Shown: positions 1-3,929 of the stretch, in pieces | How the letters are laid out: every line of letters starts with the position of its first letter | Position numbering within the stretch: the stretch's first letter is position 1 | Virus record (IMG/VR): IMGVR_UViG_3300025168_000631 | Location: 1-24,785 of that record | Reading direction: 5' to 3' (one strand) | From: a virus | DNA: 24,785 nucleotides | Notes under the pieces: model-generated | Databases searched by the model: none | The model's input: the letters and a program-made list of their open reading frames with translations, nothing else | What the model was told of the DNA's origin: nothing | Translations under genes and position numbers: made by a program

Positions 1-1
1 A

Positions 2-256
2 GTCTTGAATCTCGATAATAAAGAATATGTAATCGAAGATATGACTGATGCACAAAGGGAACTAGCAGGAGAAGTCGCTATGTACCAAAATCACGTTAAT
101 GACGTACAAAACAAGCTTGCTACAAATGCTTTTATCAGACAGCAATTAGTAGAGTGCGAAAAGGTGTTTGTAGAAAAACATCAGAAAGGAGTAATGGAAC
201 TCAAGAAGGCTTTAGATCCTGAAGTAGAAACATTAGAGGGTGAAATAGTAGAATGA
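2..256 (+). CDS. Small DUF6447-like phage protein (5' end at window edge)
   Basis: The reading frame is open to the left edge, so the 5' end may be cut. The first in-window start candidate is a TTG at 5, too close to the edge to judge its ribosome site. From that TTG the product is 83 aa. It begins NLDNKEYVIEDMTDAQREL and continues as a predicted alpha-helical, probably coiled-coil segment to about residue 70, with an acidic end. An N-terminal 'NGKEY.vEDlt' strand followed by a helical hairpin is what I recall for the DUF6447 family of small phage proteins; the family call is from memory of the pattern. Its molecular role is unknown. The stop overlaps the next start as ATGA (253-256), so the two genes are probably translationally coupled. 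Confidence 0.7.
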   Translation, partial: VLNLDNKEYVIEDMTDAQRELAGEVAMYQNHVNDVQNKLATNAFIRQQLVECEKVFVEKHQKGVMELKKALDPEVETLEGEIVE

Positions 257-702
257 TTGTAAGAAGGTGTAGCCAAGGTCATCGAGTAAGAGTCCATAAA
301 AATACAACACCGGGTGTAACCCGAGTAAAGACATATGTTGATGGAACAACGGAAACCTTGGCTTATCCTTCTGCATATACATATTTTGTAGACGTAGATG
401 GCGAAGTAGCTAAGAAAACAAATAGCTTTAAAACTGCCGAAGAATACTATGTTGATGAATGTGCAAAGAAACATGGCGATGGACATGGTAGATTGATAAT
501 AGGAGGTCATCATATAATAAATGGTGTCGCTACTACACAAGCAGATTATCCTACTGATGCAAATACTAAAGTAGAAATAAAAGACTTCTATGATAAACGA
601 GGAATTGTTTATGGTAATGATGAAACTAAATCGGAATTATTATCAAGGATAGTTCCACAAATGAGTGGTGATACAGAAGTATCTAAGCATATAAAGGAAT
701 AG
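253..702 (+). CDS. Hypothetical phage protein with C-terminal HeH/SAP-like motif
   Basis: The product is 149 aa. I do not recognise the N-terminal 100 residues, which are beta-rich with scattered His and two Cys (C6, C70). Residues about 107-133 (VEIKDFYDKRGIVYGNDETK, then SELLSRIV) match the short helix-extended-loop-helix (HeH/LEM, SAP-like) pattern 'ik.fld.rGi.y....tK.eLl..i'. That pattern often sits at the end of phage head or tail-completion proteins and is thought to bind nucleic acid. The start ATG overlaps the upstream TGA (ATGA) and has no good Shine-Dalgarno (SD) site, which suggests re-initiation. The stop is TAG (700-702), four bases before the next gene. A head-proximal DNA-binding or completion role is inference only. 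Confidence 0.75.
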   Translation: MIVRRCSQGHRVRVHKNTTPGVTRVKTYVDGTTETLAYPSAYTYFVDVDGEVAKKTNSFKTAEEYYVDECAKKHGDGHGRLIIGGHHIINGVATTQADYPTDANTKVEIKDFYDKRGIVYGNDETKSELLSRIVPQMSGDTEVSKHIKE

Positions 703-706
703 TAAA

Positions 707-961
707 ATGCCAAAAAAACAAGCAACAAAAGCGACTGGGAACACAAATAGGTCAAGTATGTCGGATGAAGATTTTTTAAAATTTTCAAAATCAAAATCTG
801 GTAAAAAAACACTTAAAGATGAATCATGTGTATCTAATTTAAAAGCAAGAGGATATAGTTTAACTCGAGCTCAAGAAATATGTGGTAAAGGAAGAGTGAG
901 GACAATGGCTAGTGATGTTAAAAAAGTAGCTAAAAAAGTAATTAGTAAATTAAAAAAATAA
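707..961 (+). CDS. Small basic Cys-pair protein, unknown function
   Basis: The product is 84 aa and strongly basic, with Lys-rich ends (MPKKQATKAT at the start, KKVAKKVISKLKK at the end) and two Cys (C41, C59) in the middle. The segment SCVSNLKARGYSLTRAQEIC reads like a small helical hairpin closed by the Cys pair. There is no membrane segment or signal peptide. An AAGGAA ribosome site lies about 6 bases before the ATG. It belongs to the chain of tiny basic genes that fills 1-3.9 kb. Nucleic-acid binding is plausible from the charge but is not shown. Confidence 0.7.
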   Translation: MPKKQATKATGNTNRSSMSDEDFLKFSKSKSGKKTLKDESCVSNLKARGYSLTRAQEICGKGRVRTMASDVKKVAKKVISKLKK

Positions 962-971
962 AGGATACGTT

Positions 972-1163
972 ATGATTAAAACAATACTATCAACATTTTT
1001 ATTTATGTCAATAAGCTATTCTACTCCTGTAGAAGTTATTGAGAAAGATGGCACAGTTATTGTAGCAGAAGTTAAAAAGAAAAAAAAGAAAGGTAAGAAG
1101 ATTATTAAAAAAGGAAGCAAAAAGAAAAAAGGTTTTTTCTCTAAGGTCTTTGGTTCCAAATAA
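972..1163 (+). CDS. Secreted polylysine mini-protein (signal peptide plus cationic tail)
   Basis: The product is 63 aa. The first ~18 residues (MIKTILSTFLFMSISYS) form a Sec-type signal peptide with a plausible cut near SYS/TP. The rest is short and extraordinarily basic: a run of Lys with Gly/Ile from residue ~36 (KKKKKKGKKIIKKGSKKKK), ending GFFSKVFGSK. An AAGGA site is 6 bases before the ATG. Exported cationic peptides can perturb the outer membrane, as disruptin-type lysis proteins do, so a lysis or envelope role is a reasonable inference with the lipoprotein and coiled-coil membrane proteins next door. An anti-sense or non-functional ORF is unlikely because the length, signal peptide and spacing all fit. 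Confidence 0.65.
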   Translation: MIKTILSTFLFMSISYSTPVEVIEKDGTVIVAEVKKKKKKGKKIIKKGSKKKKGFFSKVFGSK

Positions 1164-1190
1164 TGAATTTCACAATTACAAAATTATCTA

Positions 1191-1436
1191 ATGGAGACTT
1201 TGAAGTTGTTAGTACGAGCTACAATATTCCTATTTCTTACACTTATTGTAAGTAGTTGTTCTTCAGGTTGGAGCGTTGCTAATTATGAGCTTACTCCACA
1301 GGACACTACTACCAATACAGTATTTATTGAAATTATATCTAGCGATTCAGTTAGTCATTGGTATAGTGACAAGATTAATCATGGTGGTAATTGGTGTTAT
1401 AAGCATAGTGAATGGGAAGATGTAAGGATAAAATGA
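1191..1436 (+). CDS. Small lipoprotein
   Basis: The product is 81 aa with a classical type II signal: M-E-T-L-K, a hydrophobic core at residues 6-19 and a lipobox VSSC with Cys at residue 23, followed by SSGW. The mature part is ~59 aa with one more Cys (C69, in NWCYKH). It should be lipid-anchored, probably in the outer membrane of a Gram-negative host. No SD site precedes the ATG; the start was chosen because it preserves the full signal peptide. Directly downstream lies a membrane coiled-coil protein (1433), so an outer/inner spanin pair is one reading, although the usual order is inner then outer. A superinfection-exclusion lipoprotein is the alternative. Confidence 0.7.
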   Translation: METLKLLVRATIFLFLTLIVSSCSSGWSVANYELTPQDTTTNTVFIEIISSDSVSHWYSDKINHGGNWCYKHSEWEDVRIK

Positions 1437-1750
1437 GTGAAAATCAAGGAGCAAGAAGTTACAAGGGAGAAGTCATTGGAGATTCCATGGCTATCACTAT
1501 TAACTTTAAATGGATGTTGCAAATCTGTGCATTGGTTGGAACTTTGGTCTACGGGTATTGGCAAATTGAAACAAGAATACGAGACCTTGAAAATCAAATT
1601 ATTATTGCAGATGAAAACATTGGGGATTTACTTGGTAAACACATCGTGGAAGAACGGGTTGAGCGAGAAGAGTTGGCAGAAAAAGTAAAGTTTTACGAAA
1701 AAGAATTAAATTTAAATCCATTGAGTTGGGGTAAGAGGAAAAAGAAGTAA
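1433..1750 (+). CDS. Membrane-anchored coiled-coil protein (possible i-spanin-like)
   Basis: The product is 105 aa. A short polar N-terminus is followed by one transmembrane helix at about residues 28-43 (MLQICALVGTLVYGYW). A charged heptad-like coiled coil spans about 45-97 (ETRIRDLENQI...ELAEKVKFYEKEL), and the tail is basic (GKRKKK). An in-frame ATG at 1412 would add seven residues. I chose 1433 because it overlaps the upstream TGA as ATGA and has AAGGA just ahead. One TM helix plus a periplasmic coiled coil next to a lipoprotein is the architecture of an inner-membrane spanin, but no sequence signature proves it. Similar TM coiled-coil proteins are common and usually unannotated in marine phages. 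Confidence 0.75.
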   Translation: MSENQGARSYKGEVIGDSMAITINFKWMLQICALVGTLVYGYWQIETRIRDLENQIIIADENIGDLLGKHIVEERVEREELAEKVKFYEKELNLNPLSWGKRKKK

Positions 1751-1774
1751 AATGTGTGAAATATACTACATTTT
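1749..1774. repeat. Inverted repeat in the gap after the coiled-coil gene
   Basis: A perfect 7-bp inverted repeat, AAAATGT (1749-1755) and ACATTTT (1768-1774), encloses a 12-base loop. It lies between the stop at 1750 and the ATG at 1785, and a GGGGTAA ribosome site follows at once. It could form a weak AT-only hairpin near the ribosome site or be an operator. It is too weak for a confident terminator. Confidence 0.35.
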
Positions 1775-1784
1775 GGGGTAAATA

Positions 1785-2102
1785 ATGGATTTTATGGCTA
1801 TATATGGTGAAGCGGGTATGATTGGGGTTGTTGGTGCGATGTTTGTATATTTAGTTATATCATTAAGTAACAAATCTGCACAACAACAAGAAACATTAGA
1901 ATCATTAAAAATTGAAAACAAAGGTCAAAGCGAGACTTTAGAGAACATGGAAAGTATGATTATCAAACTTATTGGTAGATGGAATACTTCTGATGATAAA
2001 TTAGATAGAAAATTTGATGCAATGACAAAAGAAATTAACGATATGGATAATCAATTATCTGAAATAAAAGGTTCTTTAAGTAGAATGAATGGGAAACACT
2101 AA
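1785..2102 (+). CDS. Membrane protein with N-terminal TM helix and coiled coil
   Basis: The product is 105 aa. A transmembrane helix lies at about residues 8-28 (GEAGMIGVVGAMFVYLVISL), then a long Gln/Glu/Lys-rich coiled coil runs to the end, with breaks near NKGQ and RWNTSDD. There are no enzyme motifs. The layout resembles holin-accessory or spanin-like proteins, and it repeats the plan of the preceding gene without obvious sequence identity. GGGGTAA sits about 5 bases before the ATG. The stop overlaps the next ATG as TAATG. The function is unknown; a lysis or envelope role comes from the cluster context. Confidence 0.75.
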   Translation: MDFMAIYGEAGMIGVVGAMFVYLVISLSNKSAQQQETLESLKIENKGQSETLENMESMIIKLIGRWNTSDDKLDRKFDAMTKEINDMDNQLSEIKGSLSRMNGKH

Positions 2103-2236
2103 TGGATACATTACGGATAGCGGGTATAAGTTTTACAAATTATGCTTTACATTTAGGGCATTTTAATGATGTTTTACAAATTTTAGTAGCATTGCTTTCA
2201 ATATTTTTATTAATAAGGAAGATAAAGGATAAGTAA
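2102..2236 (+). CDS. 44-aa single-TM mini-protein
   Basis: The ATG at 2102 overlaps the previous stop (TAATG). The product is 44 aa: a polar N-terminus (MDTLRIAGISFTNYALHLGH), one hydrophobic helix (FNDVLQILVALLSIFLLIRK) and a short basic tail (IKDK). The positive-inside rule suggests a cytoplasmic C-terminus. Evidence that it is real is the exact stop/start packing on both sides (TAATG in, TAATATG out) and a TM helix in a row of TM genes. A holin-like pore subunit is possible, but a single short helix does not decide it. Confidence 0.55.
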   Translation: MDTLRIAGISFTNYALHLGHFNDVLQILVALLSIFLLIRKIKDK

Positions 2237-2237
2237 T

Positions 2238-2390
2238 ATGGAATGGTTACAAGCAAATTGGGAATGGGTATTACTCGCATTTATGGTTGCTGAGAAAATT
2301 GTTAAGATGTCGCCTAGTGATAAGGATGATATACTTTTAGATGTTGTTATTGAAGGATTAACTAAAATAGTAAAGGGAGATAAAAAATGA
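2238..2390 (+). CDS. 50-aa membrane mini-protein, first of a tandem pair
   Basis: The product is 50 aa. A Trp-rich hydrophobic helix (WLQANWEWVLLAFMVAEKIV) is followed by the motif KMSPSDKDDILLDVVIEGL. The motif [IV]VK.[ST]PS..DD plus an amphipathic helix recurs in the next gene, and I recall it in small phage holin-like proteins. The start follows the previous stop by one base (TAATATG). The stop overlaps the next start (ATGA). A membrane protein of the lysis/envelope cluster is inferred. Confidence 0.6.
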   Translation: MEWLQANWEWVLLAFMVAEKIVKMSPSDKDDILLDVVIEGLTKIVKGDKK

Positions 2391-2542
2391 GTATGCTTTC
2401 AAGTTATGTTAAACGACAAGTAAAAAAAATGGGTGCTAAGGCTTTTATACTAAAAGTGGTAGGCATTATAGTTAAACTAACTCCGTCTAAAGAAGATGAT
2501 AAAATAGTTGCTGAATTAAAAAAAATATTAAAGAAGTTTTAA
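2387..2542 (+). CDS. 51-aa mini-protein, second of the tandem pair
   Basis: The product is 51 aa with a basic N-terminus (SSYVKRQVKKMGAKAF). A short hydrophobic stretch (ILKVVGIIVKL) leads into TPSKEDDKIVAELKKILKKF. The second half aligns without gaps to the neighbour upstream (IVKLTPSKEDD against IVKMSPSDKDD), so the two look like diverged copies. A good AAAGGGAGA ribosome site lies before the ATG, which overlaps the upstream TGA. It has a weaker TM segment than its partner and probably associates with the membrane face. Function unknown. Confidence 0.6.
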   Translation: MSMLSSYVKRQVKKMGAKAFILKVVGIIVKLTPSKEDDKIVAELKKILKKF

Positions 2543-2543
2543 T

Positions 2544-2690
2544 ATGCCACAATTAAAAAATAAAACAAAACCTGCTCCTAAAAAATCTAACGAGTTAAAA
2601 GAATGTCAAGAAGCAATAGAATACTTATTAGAAGAATTAGAACAGGTCAAAGAAACATTAAGTAAAATCTCAGGTAGAATGGGATTGTAA
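2544..2690 (+). CDS. 48-aa helical mini-protein, unknown
   Basis: The ATG lies one base after the previous stop (TAATATG). The product is 48 aa: a Lys/Pro N-terminus (MPQLKNKTKPAPKKS), one long acidic amphipathic helix from about residue 17 to 42 (heptad-like Leu/Ile, ECQEAIEYLLEELEQVKETL), and the end SGRMGL. It probably forms a small coiled coil. The stop overlaps the next ATG (TAATG). No family is recognised; it is real mainly because of the exact gene packing and helix pattern. Confidence 0.5.
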   Translation: MPQLKNKTKPAPKKSNELKECQEAIEYLLEELEQVKETLSKISGRMGL

Positions 2691-2938
2691 TGGCTAAAAC
2701 AGCAGCTTGGCAACGTAAAGAAGGTAAATCGCCTAGTGGCGGATTAAATGAAAAAGGTAGAAAATCCTACGAGCGTGAGAATCCTGGTTCTAATTTAAAA
2801 GCTCCGCAACCAGGCGGTGGTAAAAGAAGAACATCTTATTGTGCAAGGTCAGCTGGTCAAATGAAAATGCATGGAATAAATTGTTCAAAGACTCCAGATA
2901 AAAGAATTTGCAAAGCTAGAAGAAAATGGAAATGTTAA
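2690..2938 (+). CDS. DUF6321-type small basic Cys protein
   Basis: The product is 82 aa. It starts TAAWQRKEGKSPSGGLNEKG and continues RKSYERENPGSNLKAP. The C-terminal half has four Cys (C51, C65, C74, C82) in SYCARSAGQMKMH, then TPDKRICKARRKWKC. This signature is widespread in marine phages and matches what I remember as DUF6321. It is strongly basic and the four Cys could bind one metal ion; the function is not known. The start overlaps the previous stop (TAATG) and the next start follows the stop directly (TAAATG). Confidence 0.8.
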   Translation: MAKTAAWQRKEGKSPSGGLNEKGRKSYERENPGSNLKAPQPGGGKRRTSYCARSAGQMKMHGINCSKTPDKRICKARRKWKC

Positions 2939-3064
2939 ATGCCTAAAAATAAAAAACAAAGTTTAAAATCAGCATGTTGGGAAGGGTACGAAGCAATAGG
3001 ATTTAAAATGAAGAATGGAAAAAAAGTCCCTAATTGTGTACCTATTGCAAAAAAAAATGGCTGA
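2939..3064 (+). CDS. 41-aa CWEGYE/VPNCVP mini-protein
   Basis: The product is 41 aa: MPKNKKQSLKSACWEGYEAI followed by GFKMKNGKKVPNCVPIAKK and NG. The pattern 'C-W-E-G-Y-E-x-I-G ... G-x-x-V-P-N-C-V-P' with two Cys 20 residues apart is one I recognise as recurrent in marine phage genomes, both as a free peptide and at ends of structural proteins. Its function is unknown; the Cys pair suggests a small metal- or disulfide-stabilised module. The ATG follows the preceding stop without a gap. The last 8 bases overlap the next start (ATGGCTGA). Confidence 0.7.
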   Translation: MPKNKKQSLKSACWEGYEAIGFKMKNGKKVPNCVPIAKKNG

Positions 3065-3344
3065 TGTAATTGGAATGTCTGATGTATCCACACCTGATAC
3101 AGGAAAAGGCAGTAAATTAAAAACAGGTGGAATTAACAGGAGGCATAATATGCCAAATAAAACGAAGTGTAAAACAGGTCAAGTTTTTAATCAAAAACTT
3201 AAAAAATGTGTTTCTGCTCCTAATAGGCAAAAAACTGCTAAATTAAAAGCTGAAACAAAACAAAAAAACAGAAAAGTTCTTCAGAGGATAAATGAGATTG
3301 GGCCAGGTGTTGGTGATGACACAGTAAGGCTTGATGATTTTTAA
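3057..3344 (+). CDS. Small basic protein with an internal, strongly signalled second start
   Basis: From the ATG at 3057 the product is 95 aa. I preferred it to an in-frame ATG at 3015 because it gives the 8-base overlap with the upstream stop that recurs at 3922. Residues 1-31 are MADVIGMSDVSTPDTGKGSK plus a linker. Then comes an in-frame ATG at 3150 with a near-perfect AGGAGG ribosome site six bases ahead. That start yields a 64-aa protein, MPNKTKCKTGQVFNQKLKKC and a Lys/Gln-rich helical tail ending GDDTVRLDDF. Both forms are possible from one gene, and the short one is probably dominant. C7 and C20 of the short form mirror C7 and C22 of the next gene. Function unknown. Confidence 0.65.
   Translation: MADVIGMSDVSTPDTGKGSKLKTGGINRRHNMPNKTKCKTGQVFNQKLKKCVSAPNRQKTAKLKAETKQKNRKVLQRINEIGPGVGDDTVRLDDF
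3135..3155 (+). promoter_or_regulatory. Strong ribosome site, copy 1 of a duplicated 21-nt leader
   Basis: AGGAGG (3138-3143) lies six bases before the ATG at 3150. The 21 bases from 3135 to 3155, which include ATGCCA, differ at one position only (C/T at 3144) from 3353-3373. Its position inside an open frame marks 3150 as a genuine start. Confidence 0.7.
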
Positions 3345-3352
3345 AAAAAATA

Positions 3353-3373
3353 AACAGGAGGTATAATATGCCA
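3353..3373 (+). promoter_or_regulatory. Strong ribosome site, copy 2 of the duplicated 21-nt leader
   Basis: AGGAGG (3356-3361) lies six bases before the ATG at 3368. It is the second copy of the 21-nt leader at 3135-3155, with 20 of 21 bases identical. These two sites are far stronger than those of nearly all other plus-strand genes here, most of which have weak or no SD sequence. Confidence 0.75.
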
Positions 3374-3598
3374 GATTCAAAAACATGCAAAACTAAATGG
3401 AAAAAGATGGGATATGAAAGTGAAGAGGATTGCACTTCATATGGTAAAAAAAAGGGTAAAACTCAAAAAGGTAGTTCTTCCGTAAAAGACGAAAAAGCAA
3501 TGGTATCAAAAGATATGGCTAATTCTAAAAATGCTAGAATGAGAAATAGACTTAAAGCTAATGTTGCAAGGGCTGATAGTCTTCAAAGAGGTTATTAA
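3368..3598 (+). CDS. Small basic Cys-pair protein, unknown
   Basis: The product is 76 aa. The N-terminus MPDSKTCKTKWKKMGYESEE is followed by DC (Cys7, Cys22), and the rest is a Lys/Arg/Ser-rich probably helical tail (NARMRNRLKANVARADSLQR). The 'C-K-x-K-W-x-x-x-G-y-x-S-e-e-x-C' arrangement looks like a small Cys-closed helical hairpin. Its leader and N-terminus resemble those of the start at 3150, pointing to a local duplication. A strong AGGAGG fixes the start, and the stop overlaps the next ATG (TAATG). High expression and nucleic-acid or virion association are guesses from the ribosome site and charge. Confidence 0.7.
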   Translation: MPDSKTCKTKWKKMGYESEEDCTSYGKKKGKTQKGSSSVKDEKAMVSKDMANSKNARMRNRLKANVARADSLQRGY

Positions 3599-3774
3599 TG
3601 TCTAAACGTGTTGATTTATTTGGGCATGATAAAGGAGTTGGAGATACTGTTAGCCGTATAATTAAAACTGTCACTCGTGGCAAAATAGAGGAGTGTGGAG
3701 GATGCAAAAAGCGCCGAGATACATTGAACAATATGATTCCTTACAGGAATCCAAAGAGCAAAAGTTACGAGTAA
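3598..3774 (+). CDS. 58-aa CGGCKKRR mini-protein
   Basis: The product is 58 aa. DLFGHDKGVGDTVSRIIKTV is followed by a Cys knuckle C33-G-G-C36-K-K-R-R and then DTLNNMIPYR. The pattern 'G.GD.i..i......CGGCkkRR..LN...Py' is a recurrent small phage/bacterial protein I recognise by sight. It may bind zinc with partner residues, and its function is unknown. Evidence that it is real: the motif, the exact TAATG junction with the upstream gene, and a clean stop. Its last ~24 codons are overlapped in another frame by the next gene (start 3702), the largest overlap in the window. Confidence 0.7.
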   Translation: MSKRVDLFGHDKGVGDTVSRIIKTVTRGKIEECGGCKKRRDTLNNMIPYRNPKSKSYE

Positions 3775-3929
3775 AAAATGGCGGAGCTATTGAAGGCGTA
3801 GAGGGAGGATTACGTTTAGATGTATTTGACCACGATGACCCAGATGATTTGCAATGTGTATGTGATTTACCAGAAATTGCACAAGATTACATTATACAAG
3901 ACATAGAGTACGAAGAAAACAATGCCTAA
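3702..3929 (+). CDS. Small acidic protein, unknown
   Basis: The start at ATG 3702, with GAGGAG eight bases ahead, gives 75 aa. An in-frame GTG at 3693 is the alternative. The N-terminus (MQKAPRYIEQYDSLQESKEQ) is mixed, then comes a markedly acidic half (LRLDVFDHDDPDDL, Cys-V-Cys, QDIEYEENNA). It overlaps 73 bases of the CGGCKKRR gene. Either overlap is real, or this gene begins later without a normal start codon; no in-frame ATG lies beyond 3774. The stop overlaps the following ATG by 8 bases (ATGCCTAA). Acidic small proteins directly before a tail gene could be chaperones or adaptors; this is inference. Confidence 0.55.
   Translation: MQKAPRYIEQYDSLQESKEQKLRVKNGGAIEGVEGGLRLDVFDHDDPDDLQCVCDLPEIAQDYIIQDIEYEENNA

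Noticed and set aside
181-540. 119-codon minus-strand frame with hydrophobic stretches.
   Set aside because: Antisense to two well-supported plus genes, no ribosome site, composition expected from reversed AT-rich codons.
1163-1255. 30-codon frame (MNFTITKLSNGDFEVVSTSY...) with TAATG coupling to the upstream gene.
   Set aside because: It overlaps the signal peptide of the lipoprotein in another frame and has no recognisable feature. It may serve only to carry ribosomes to the ATG at 1191.
1437-1688. 83-codon plus-strand frame nested in the TM coiled-coil gene, resembling an Rz/Rz1 nested layout.
   Set aside because: The nested product has no signal peptide or lipobox and starts without a ribosome site; most likely a chance frame.
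1762-1767. TATACT as a promoter -10 box before the gene at 1785.
   Set aside because: No -35-like or extended -10 element at suitable spacing; such hexamers are frequent in AT-rich DNA.
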